Source: Gammaproteobacteria bacterium (lineage in GTDB: Bacteria; Pseudomonadota; Gammaproteobacteria; GCA-001735895). Taken from it: a DNA stretch of 7,142 nt. The translations under genes were made by a program, and so were the position numbers. The notes below the pieces were generated by a model that saw nothing but the letters and a program-made list of their open reading frames with translations, did no database searches and had not been told where the DNA came from. How positions within the stretch are numbered: position 1 is the first letter of the stretch; each line of letters begins with the position of its first letter. This document shows, piece after piece, positions 1 to 6,248 of this stretch. The stretch is taken from the NCBI GenBank assembly GCA_021767985.1, contig JAASSH010000102.1:1-7142 (forward strand). The letters run 5' to 3'.

Positions 1-2
1 CC

Positions 3-800
3 CGCTGGGAAGAATTGATCGATCTCTATATCGATGCCGGCGTGCACGGCCTGGTGCTCGGTGCCGGTACCGGGCAGCACCCTTACCTGACCCGCGACGA
101 ATGCGAGCGTCTCTACGAACTCGGCGCCAGGCGTGTCGACGGCCGCTGCAACCTGATTTGCCAGACCTCGGCGCTGGTGCAGGACGAAGTCATCGAGCGC
201 TCGCTGCATGCGCAGGGTCTTGGCGCCGACGCGCTGATGATTCTGCCGCCCTACCTCGAGGGACCGGAAGACGATGACGGGCTGTTTGCATTTTACGAGG
301 CCATCGACGCCAGGGTAAAAACCGACATCATCGGCTACAACATCCCGCAAACCACGGGCATCGGAATTTCGGTCGAGCTGTTCAAACGATTAAACCAGCT
401 CGAGCACTTCAACTATATCAAGGACAGCGCCGGCGACCTGACCACCCACCAGGAGTATCTCGCCACCGGTTTCAAGGTGTTGAACGGCTGCGATCCCAAC
501 ACCGTGTTCGCGTTTATCGCCGGTGCGCAGGGTTGTATCTGGGGCGGTGCCAACTACATGCCGCGCGAAAGCGTCCAGCTCTACGATCTCGTCGCGAGCG
601 GCGATATCACCGGTGCGATGGCGCTGTGGTCGCGCATGATTCCGTCACTGCTCTGTATCTGGCGCGGCAATTACATCCCCAAGGTCAAGGCCGCCAGTCG
701 TCGGCGCGGCTTCGACGGCGGCAGCGTGCGCGCGCCGCTGGCCGAGCTTTCCACCGACGAACTGCGTGAACTCGCGGCCAGTCTCGAACCGCTGGATTAA
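3..800 (+). CDS. Dihydrodipicolinate synthase/N-acetylneuraminate lyase-family protein, 5'-truncated by the window edge
   Basis: This is a cytosolic class I aldolase/lyase of the DapA/NanA TIM-barrel superfamily, which forms a Schiff base with a 2-keto or imino acid. The frame is open to the window edge. The first full codon is at base 3, and the leading residues (RWEELIDLYIDAGVHGL) match the family's first helix, so only a short N-terminus is missing and the TTG at 15 is probably internal. Two catalytic positions are visible: a Tyr in YNIPQTTG (codon 336-338) and the Schiff-base Lys in YIKDSAGD (codon 420-422). The substrate loop, GTTGE in DapA, reads AGTGQH here, so one Thr and the Glu are replaced. 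This argues against true dihydrodipicolinate synthase. Family members include sialic acid lyase, keto-deoxy-sugar dehydratases and pyrroline-hydroxycarboxylate deaminase; the substrate here is unknown. The MttB-type gene follows after 6 bp, so the two are probably co-transcribed. Confidence 0.9.
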   Translation, partial: RWEELIDLYIDAGVHGLVLGAGTGQHPYLTRDECERLYELGARRVDGRCNLICQTSALVQDEVIERSLHAQGLGADALMILPPYLEGPEDDDGLFAFYEAIDARVKTDIIGYNIPQTTGIGISVELFKRLNQLEHFNYIKDSAGDLTTHQEYLATGFKVLNGCDPNTVFAFIAGAQGCIWGGANYMPRESVQLYDLVASGDITGAMALWSRMIPSLLCIWRGNYIPKVKAASRRRGFDGGSVRAPLAELSTDELRELAASLEPLD

Positions 801-806
801 ATATCT

Positions 807-2321
807 ATGAGCAGCAGACGCAGAAGACAGGGTGGCAGCGCGGCGCGGCGTGCCGCCGTGGCCAGCGCCGCCGTGGTGCACCACCCCGAGATAAAACGCG
901 GCATCCCGCTGATGGAAGTCACCAACCAGGAAGGCGTGGAGCTCATCCATGACTTCGCGATGCGCGTCGCCGAACAGATAGGCTGCGACTTTCAGGACGG
1001 CGAATCGCTCGATTACTGGCGCCAGACCGGCGCCGAAATCGACGGCGAGCGCGTGCGCATCGGGCGCGAGGAACTGCTCGACCTGATCGGCAAGATCCCG
1101 TCATCCTACCTGCATCACGCGCGTAACCCGGAACGCACGGTACGCGTCGGCGACGGTCACGCGGTGGTTTCCCCTTCATACGGCGCACCCTTCGTGCGCG
1201 ACATGGAAGGCGCAAGGCGTTACGCCACGCTCGAGGACCTCAACAACCTGCAGAAACTCAACCACATGGCGTCGACCGTGCATATCGCCGGTGGCACCAT
1301 CGTCGAGCCGGTCGATATCCCGGTGCCGCACCGGCACCTGCACATGGCCTACAGCGGCCTCAAGTACTCCGATAAACCGATCATCGGTAACGTGACCGCG
1401 CGCGAGCGCGCCCAGGACACGGTCGATATGATGAAACTCGTGTTCGGCGACGAGTTTGCCACCAACAGCACGGTGACAACATCGCTAATCAACGCCAACT
1501 CGCCGCTGGTATGGGATGAAACCATGCTCGACGCGCTCAAGGTTTACGCTATGAACAACCAGGCGGTGATGTGCTCGCCGTTCTCGATGGCGGCGGCGAG
1601 TACCCCGGCGAGCAATGTCGGCACCGTCGGCGTGGTGCTAGCGGAAGCCCTGATGGCGATGGCTATGGCGCAGATTATCCGCCCCGGGGCGCCGATGCTG
1701 TTCGGCGTGCCGGCGATGACGGTCGCGCTCAACAGCGGCGCACCGGTGCACGGTTCGCCGGATTCGGCGATGGTGCAATTCCTGTCGAACGCGATGGCAC
1801 GCCATTACAAGGTCCCGCATCGCGCAATTCTGAACGTGGCAACCTCCAAGTCGGGCGACATGCAGGCCGCCTACGATTCTATGTGGGGTCTGTTCCCGAG
1901 CATGCTGTCGGGTGCCGACTGGCTGACCATGGGAGGCGGCATGCTCGAGGGCGCGCTAACCGTCGGTTACGGCAAGACCATGATCGACTTCGAGCAGCTC
2001 GACGCGTTTTATCACTTCCTGCAGGGTCCCGATTTTCACGACATCGAGGAAGTTTTCGAAACCACCAGGCGCGTGGGCCCCGGAGGCCATTTCCTCGGCG
2101 AGACCCACACGCTCAACAGCAACCTGTTTATCTTCGACTCGCAGCACAACAATTCCTACGAACAGTGGGACGTCGAGGGACGACTCGACAGCGAGGCGGT
2201 CGGGGTGTTGAAGGCAAAGAAGTGGCTGCAAAAATACGAGGCGCCGCCGATCGACGCGGGCCTCGACGAGGCGTTACTGGAGTTTATCGCGCGACGTAGC
2301 CGTGAGATTCCGGAGAAGTAA
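807..2321 (+). CDS. MttB-family (trimethylamine methyltransferase-like) protein, non-pyrrolysine type
   Basis: This 504-residue protein belongs to the MttB/COG5598 family, whose characterised members transfer a methyl group from a quaternary or tertiary amine to a corrinoid protein. Family hallmarks are an Arg-rich N-terminal tail followed by a conserved start region, a stretch near residues 346-395 (SKSGDMQAAYDSM, then LSGADW and GGGMLEGALT), and GHFLGETHTLNSN at 427-439. True archaeal MttB carries pyrrolysine encoded by an in-frame TAG. This frame is uninterrupted and ends in TAA, so it is the pyrrolysine-free type, like glycine betaine methyltransferase MtgB. Substrates of most such proteins are unknown. 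The ATG lies 6 bp after the lyase stop. The Shine-Dalgarno is weak, so translational coupling is likely, and the RRRR tail supports this start. No corrinoid protein gene is present in the window. The family call is firm; the substrate is not. Confidence 0.93.
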   Translation: MSSRRRRQGGSAARRAAVASAAVVHHPEIKRGIPLMEVTNQEGVELIHDFAMRVAEQIGCDFQDGESLDYWRQTGAEIDGERVRIGREELLDLIGKIPSSYLHHARNPERTVRVGDGHAVVSPSYGAPFVRDMEGARRYATLEDLNNLQKLNHMASTVHIAGGTIVEPVDIPVPHRHLHMAYSGLKYSDKPIIGNVTARERAQDTVDMMKLVFGDEFATNSTVTTSLINANSPLVWDETMLDALKVYAMNNQAVMCSPFSMAAASTPASNVGTVGVVLAEALMAMAMAQIIRPGAPMLFGVPAMTVALNSGAPVHGSPDSAMVQFLSNAMARHYKVPHRAILNVATSKSGDMQAAYDSMWGLFPSMLSGADWLTMGGGMLEGALTVGYGKTMIDFEQLDAFYHFLQGPDFHDIEEVFETTRRVGPGGHFLGETHTLNSNLFIFDSQHNNSYEQWDVEGRLDSEAVGVLKAKKWLQKYEAPPIDAGLDEALLEFIARRSREIPEK

Positions 2322-2343
2322 GCCACCTACGATACCATCGACC

Positions 2344-2347
2344 AGGT
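2344..2347 (+). promoter_or_regulatory. Ribosome binding site supporting a GTG start
   Basis: AGGT lies with its last G seven bases before the GTG at 2354. It supports that start: the nearby ATG at 2361 is out of frame, and the next in-frame ATG (2462) would remove the Gly/Ser-rich nucleotide-binding loop. Confidence 0.45.
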
Positions 2348-2353
2348 AAAGCG

Positions 2354-3373
2354 GTGAAAGATGAAATATTCAGGCAGTGCCAAACGCTGTTCCCCGAGTG
2401 GGCGGCGCTTGCGATAACCGATTTCGAGTTTGACGACCCCAAGGGATTCTCTTCCTTCACCATGGGCATCCGCTCGCATCGGCCGGTAGAGCCCGCTGCC
2501 GTGCTCTACCGTCGCCTCGAAGGCAAGGAAAACGCGATACTCGATTACGCCACCGAAAAGGAAGTCTTTCTGACGCTGGGAGACAACGATATTGCCGCCC
2601 ACTGTTACCACTACGACGATAGCTGCCGCATCGAGGCGTTTTACCGGGGGCGTAGCTTGCAGGCCCGGGATTTATTCGAACCCGAAAACCTGCGCCAGAT
2701 CGCAAACCAGCTTTACCGTCTGCACCAGCTTAAGCCCGCCGGCCTCCCGCGACAGGGTTTATTCGAACTGTTGCACGAGAAATGGGGACGTCTTGCCAGG
2801 CGCGTGCTGGAGCAGAACCTGACCGCTTTCCCGGAGAACGAACAGTCGATGTGCGAAGAACTGCGTGCGATCTACAGCGATGAAACCCGCGACCGGGTTC
2901 GGCAGTGCCTGCCCGCGGGGGATCTGAGCTTTTGCCACAACGACACCTATCACGGCAACATCATGAAGCTCGACGACGGCCGGATCAAGCTGGTCGATTT
3001 CGAATTCTCCTGCCTCAATCACAAGGCCTATGATTTCGCCAGCCTGTTCGCCGAGACCGTTATGCGTCATGGACTTTCGGACTACCCTTATTTCGAGATC
3101 GCCGAACCCGAATTCGGTGACCGTGAACTCGGCATGCTAATCCACTACTATCTCGACAATACCGAATTCGACAATGCAGAACAGCGCACCGCGGAGTTTG
3201 AAAAACTGCTGGGCGACAGCAAGCAGATGTTAATCATGTCCGACTATAAGTACGCAATGGCCGCACTGCCGTTAGCGCTTGATCCGATACAAAAAATCCG
3301 CTTCATCCCCTACGCCTACCAGCGCTTCAACAAATTCCTGGCCGCCAGCGATCGACTTTTCGATATTACCTAG
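2354..3373 (+). CDS. Choline/ethanolamine kinase-like (aminoglycoside phosphotransferase superfamily) kinase
   Basis: This 339-residue cytosolic protein is predicted to transfer the ATP gamma-phosphate to a small hydroxylated substrate. In order, it shows a nucleotide loop (GFSSFTMGIR, residues 31-40), a strand with basic residues (VLYRRLEG, 50-57) where choline kinases bind ATP, the catalytic loop FCHNDTYHGNIM (193-204, with Asp197 and Asn202), and the metal motif LVDFEFS (213-219). The last is followed by LNHKAYDFASLFAE, which closely resembles the IDFEY...YD(I/F)...F signature of choline/ethanolamine kinases rather than antibiotic-resistance enzymes. It starts with GTG at 2354, 32 bp after the MttB-type gene, and is probably the last gene of that operon. 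Its neighbours suggest an amino-alcohol or related substrate, which is inference. It could instead act on another metabolite such as thiamine or homoserine. Its stop is one base from the stop of the convergent J-domain gene. Confidence 0.85.
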   Translation: MKDEIFRQCQTLFPEWAALAITDFEFDDPKGFSSFTMGIRSHRPVEPAAVLYRRLEGKENAILDYATEKEVFLTLGDNDIAAHCYHYDDSCRIEAFYRGRSLQARDLFEPENLRQIANQLYRLHQLKPAGLPRQGLFELLHEKWGRLARRVLEQNLTAFPENEQSMCEELRAIYSDETRDRVRQCLPAGDLSFCHNDTYHGNIMKLDDGRIKLVDFEFSCLNHKAYDFASLFAETVMRHGLSDYPYFEIAEPEFGDRELGMLIHYYLDNTEFDNAEQRTAEFEKLLGDSKQMLIMSDYKYAMAALPLALDPIQKIRFIPYAYQRFNKFLAASDRLFDIT

Positions 3374-3374
3374 A

Positions 3375-5075
3375 TCAGTTGTAAACCGGTTCCGCCAGGC
3401 GGCTGCGCTGGTCGGTGGCAGCCGAACCGTACAGCAATTTGAGATTTCGGGAGGCGTTAGCAGAGCCGAATTCTTCGCCTCGAAGATACATTTCACGCGC
3501 TTTCGGCAGGTTTTTACCGGTGCCGTAGCCGTATTGATACATAACCCCGAGGCCGTTGTAGGCCTCGGCCAGAAACTTCGTTGTCAGTTCCAGGCTATGC
3601 GGCTGAAACGCAAGCGGCGCGTTTACCGCGCGCTGAAAGTTCTCCAGCGCCAGCACGTCACTCTGCCTGACGCCTTCGCCGGAATAATACATGTAACCCA
3701 GCTTGTACGCCGCCAGCAGCGAACCATTATCCGCGGCCGTACTGTAAGCCATTTCGGCCTTCATGAAATCGGGGGGCGCGCGGTTAAAATGCGACTCCCC
3801 GATTTCGAACAGACGACTCGCTTCTTCCAGTTGCACCCTGATTTTTCGGGCGGCCTCTTCGTCAGCCGCGACCTCGTCTTCAACCAGGTCAAAACTAAAC
3901 GAAGTCGCAAGCAACTCGTTGCGCGGCAGGTAATAAATCAGCGATACGCCGAACAGCAGCATGAACATAAACGCGGCCGTGGCCGAACCGCCGGCACGGT
4001 TTTTTATCCATACGAGCTTGTCCATCTGTTCGTCGAACAGCCGGTCCGCCGCCCTGATCATACCCTGCGCCTTGCGGTAGTAAACGTAGTTGCCGAACAG
4101 GGCAACCAGGACAAACGGCGCGAAACAGGTCGCCGCAATCAGCAACATGGCTAATAAATCCCGGTTCAGCACCGGCGGCATGGCGGAATTAAAAAACGCG
4201 ATCACGGCCAGGTAGATTAATCCCAGCACGAGGGTAAAGAGCCATAGCTTGCGATAAATCGTCCAGACGAACATCAGCGCCAGTATGCCGAACGGTACCT
4301 GCAGCAGGCCCATGTCCGGCAGCAGCTTGTACTCCGAGGGCCCCGGGAAAAAACTGATCGCAACGCTCAGCACGGCGAACAAGACGATCGAGAAATTGAG
4401 GATTCGCGTCAGGGTCCGGTTGGGGCTGACCCATGAAATCGGGTTGAGAGACGCGGCTTGCCCGAGTTCGTTGAAAATCACGAGGTAGTAGTCGACGGTG
4501 CCGCGCGGGCTTAGCAACCAGTTCCCCCCGCCGATGAAAGCCCGCAGTAATTCCGCTTCCAGCCTTTCCTGCTTGAAGGTCGTTTTATCCGCGCCTCGCT
4601 TACGCTTGCCTTTGCCCTTGTTGGCGGCGTAATGCGCATTTATGTTGAACGCCTTTTCGGCGATCACCGCCGCCAGCCTTTCGGGGCATCCGTTCTTGGC
4701 AAGCGTGGCCGTTATGCCGTGTTCGCCCAACCCGGTTTGCGCCAGCTTGATCGCGTAGTCGAGCATGACGTCCCAGAATACCGAGTCGGCTGAATTGTCC
4801 TCGGAATCGGGCCGGCTGCTGCCTGCATCCCGATCGTGGCTGGCGTCGGAGGTTTCCTGCTGGTATCCACCCGCCTGTCTTGCACCATTGCCGTCACGAC
4901 CATTCCTGGCAGACAGGAACCTGTAAGCTTCGGCGGCCTGGTGAAATCGCTCTTTCGACCCGGGTGAATTGCCGGACCGGTCCGGGTGCCATTTCATCGC
5001 CTCGCGGCGGTAGGCTTGCTTGATTTCCTCCGGGGTGGCGTTTTCCGATACGCCGAGAATATCGTAGGGATCCAT
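3375..5075 (-). CDS. J-domain (DnaJ-like) multi-pass membrane protein with Sel1-like repeats
   Basis: This 566-residue protein begins with a J domain (residues 2-57: YDILGVSENATPEEIKQAYR, with HPD at 30-32), the module that stimulates DnaK/Hsp70 ATPase. A polar, low-complexity linker follows (58-97), then a basic patch (KGKGKRKRG, 153-161). Five hydrophobic segments come next, at about 223-243, 256-274, 277-295, 307-332 and 364-383. The C-terminus carries Sel1/TPR-like repeats (about 453-486 and 503-542: LGYMYYSGEGV, LGVMYQYGYGTG). Basic residues flank the loops after segments 2 and 4, so the positive-inside rule puts the J domain in the cytoplasm and the repeats outside the inner membrane. 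No Gly/Phe or zinc-finger region is present, so it is not a canonical DnaJ. I do not recognise a named gene. The ATG at 5075 opens directly into the J domain; the Shine-Dalgarno is weak. A specialised Hsp70 co-chaperone at the membrane is likely, client unknown. Confidence 0.88.
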   Translation of the reverse strand: MDPYDILGVSENATPEEIKQAYRREAMKWHPDRSGNSPGSKERFHQAAEAYRFLSARNGRDGNGARQAGGYQQETSDASHDRDAGSSRPDSEDNSADSVFWDVMLDYAIKLAQTGLGEHGITATLAKNGCPERLAAVIAEKAFNINAHYAANKGKGKRKRGADKTTFKQERLEAELLRAFIGGGNWLLSPRGTVDYYLVIFNELGQAASLNPISWVSPNRTLTRILNFSIVLFAVLSVAISFFPGPSEYKLLPDMGLLQVPFGILALMFVWTIYRKLWLFTLVLGLIYLAVIAFFNSAMPPVLNRDLLAMLLIAATCFAPFVLVALFGNYVYYRKAQGMIRAADRLFDEQMDKLVWIKNRAGGSATAAFMFMLLFGVSLIYYLPRNELLATSFSFDLVEDEVAADEEAARKIRVQLEEASRLFEIGESHFNRAPPDFMKAEMAYSTAADNGSLLAAYKLGYMYYSGEGVRQSDVLALENFQRAVNAPLAFQPHSLELTTKFLAEAYNGLGVMYQYGYGTGKNLPKAREMYLRGEEFGSANASRNLKLLYGSAATDQRSRLAEPVYN

Positions 5076-5096
5076 CAGCCGCCGGGTCGACGCAAG

Positions 5097-5116
5097 CGGC
5101 CGGCCGTTGCCGGCCG
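5097..5116. other. GC-rich perfect hairpin in the leader of the J-domain gene
   Basis: CGGCCGGC and GCCGGCCG form a perfect 8-bp stem around the 4-base loop CGTT. It ends 21 bases before the J-domain start codon. No T-run follows on either strand, so it is not a standard intrinsic terminator. In the transcript it could hinder ribosome access, or it may be a simple intergenic palindrome. Confidence 0.5.
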
Positions 5117-5203
5117 GTCGTGCCGCAATAATAAGCAGAGATTTAACGTGAGAGCAGACCGATTCATGCTTGGGTTCGCTTGCATACCAGGATGAGTACG
5201 GAA

Positions 5204-5209
5204 ATTATA
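5204..5209 (-). promoter_or_regulatory. Candidate -10 element for the J-domain gene
   Basis: The minus strand reads TATAAT exactly, inside an AT-rich patch that includes a T6 run just upstream (5215-5220). No convincing -35 hexamer sits at 16-18 bp spacing. If used, it would give a leader of roughly 120 bases containing the hairpin at 5097-5116. The rest of the 5076-5344 gap shows no ORF or clear terminator. Confidence 0.3.
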
Positions 5210-5344
5210 GTATGAAAAAAGGCGAGCATTGGTATCGGTCGAAGAACGTATCATATCTGACTTTCAGGGTTCGCCATCCCCGCGTAAACGGAATTCCGGA
5301 ACCCGGCGGCGGCGATGCGAGACGGGATTTTACTGACTCCTGCC

Positions 5345-6109
5345 TTACCTGAAATCGAGTCCCGAAATGTGGGATTTCACGCCGTCGGCGATATAGGTAA
5401 CGTCGAGCCCCACCGAAATAATATCGACTCCCAGTCGGTTGAGCATATTTGCAGTTTCCGGGTCGAACGAGAACGCGGCGGTCGTCTTACCCGCCTGCTT
5501 GCACCTGGCGACTATGTCCTTTACCACGTCGATGGTATCGACCCCATAGGCGTCCGGTACCGGATTCTGCCGAAAAGAAATCGAAAGGTCACCGGGGCCG
5601 ATGAGCACTCCGTCAATGCCTTCGACCCCGATGATTTGATCGAGATTGTCATAGGCTTCACGGGTTTCGATCATTGCCAGGGCGAGCGAACATTGATCGA
5701 ATTCCCGGAGGTATTCGTTGCTGTCGATACGGTACAGGGAAGCCGCATGTCGCGGTCCGAAAGAACGTTCGCCCACCGGCACAAAACGCGTGGCCGCGAT
5801 GAACGCCCTGGCATCTTCGGCGTTGTTGATCATCGGTGCTATTACCGCAAGCGCCCCGAAGTCCATCACCCGCGAAGCGGTATCCCAGCGCGCCAGCGGT
5901 ATCCGCACCAGAGGCGCCTTATCCCGGGCTACCAGGGTTGCAATGGCATTTTGAATACTGGTCTCGTCGAAAAAACCGTGCTGCATATCCAGCACCACGG
6001 CGTCAAACTCATACTCGGCAATGGTCTCGAGGTAACGTGGATCGGTGATACCGCACCAGGCCGAAAGCACGGTATTACCGGCATCCAGTAGTTGTTTCAA
6101 ACGTCGCAT
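5345..6109 (-). CDS. HpcH/HpaI aldolase-family protein (class II pyruvate-type aldolase)
   Basis: This 254-residue cytosolic TIM-barrel enzyme belongs to the metal-dependent family that cleaves 4-hydroxy-2-oxoacids to pyruvate and an aldehyde (HpaI, GarL, RhmA). Expected residues sit almost at E. coli HpaI numbering: His44 in LDMQHG (HpaI His45), Arg69 in PLVRIP (Arg70), Glu148 in MIET (metal ligand Glu149), and Asp174 in GPGDLS (metal ligand Asp175). The loop GERSFGPRHA (113-122) is also typical. Length is normal for the family. The start is supported by GGGAGTGG at 6114-6121. A TATAGT hexamer on the minus strand (6145-6150) could be its -10, though no good -35 is visible. The creatininase-family gene lies 139 bp upstream on the same strand, so the two may be co-transcribed or separately promoted. 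The aldehyde specificity cannot be read from sequence. Confidence 0.93.
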   Translation of the reverse strand: MRRLKQLLDAGNTVLSAWCGITDPRYLETIAEYEFDAVVLDMQHGFFDETSIQNAIATLVARDKAPLVRIPLARWDTASRVMDFGALAVIAPMINNAEDARAFIAATRFVPVGERSFGPRHAASLYRIDSNEYLREFDQCSLALAMIETREAYDNLDQIIGVEGIDGVLIGPGDLSISFRQNPVPDAYGVDTIDVVKDIVARCKQAGKTTAAFSFDPETANMLNRLGVDIISVGLDVTYIADGVKSHISGLDFR

Positions 6110-6113
6110 TGGT

Positions 6114-6121
6114 CCACTCCC
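6114..6121 (-). promoter_or_regulatory. Ribosome binding site of the HpcH/HpaI aldolase gene
   Basis: The minus strand reads GGGAGTGG shortly before the ATG at 6109, with the GGGAG core about seven bases away. It is the best Shine-Dalgarno sequence in the window and fixes this start. Confidence 0.55.
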
Positions 6122-6248
6122 GGGTTATTCAACGGAATCTGCGCACTATAAGCCAATTCACAGCTCCAGGTCTCTGCCCGCAATCCGTTTAGTGCGATAT
6201 CTGACCCCGGCACTACGCAAACACCGGGCGCTTGCGGTCGGCGCTGCC

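Noticed and set aside
1571..2299. A 242-codon plus-strand frame inside the MttB-type gene
   Set aside because: The composition is extremely Arg/Gly-rich, typical of a shifted frame. The overlapping frame is a clear, full-length MttB-family protein.
2354..3373. Aminoglycoside resistance gene
   Set aside because: The shared HxxND/DFE kinase motifs occur across the superfamily. The sequence after the DFE motif is choline/ethanolamine-kinase-like, and the context is metabolic, with no mobile element nearby.
3279..4154. A 291-codon plus-strand open frame antisense to the C-terminal half of the J-domain gene
   Set aside because: It overlaps the kinase 3' end and mirrors the Sel1/membrane coding region; the translation is basic and shows no domain.
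5248..5268. Heat-shock (sigma-32-like) promoter for the J-domain gene, from CCTGAAA on the minus strand
   Set aside because: The -35-like heptamer is imperfect and no CCCCAT-type -10 lies at the required spacing.
5215..5344. Possible intrinsic terminator for the aldolase using the T6 run on the minus strand at 5215-5220
   Set aside because: No stable stem directly precedes the T-run; only a 5-bp GGCGA/TCGCC pairing with a loop of about 45 bases can be drawn.
5315..6091. A 258-codon plus-strand open frame lying opposite almost the whole aldolase gene
   Set aside because: Its translation is Arg/His-rich with no recognisable motif, while the minus strand encodes a complete HpcH/HpaI protein with all expected catalytic residues. 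It is a by-product of GC-rich codon use.
6185..6240. CCCGG/CCGGG hairpin downstream of the creatininase-family gene as a terminator
   Set aside because: The stem is only 5 bp plus two G-T wobbles and no T-run follows it on the minus strand.
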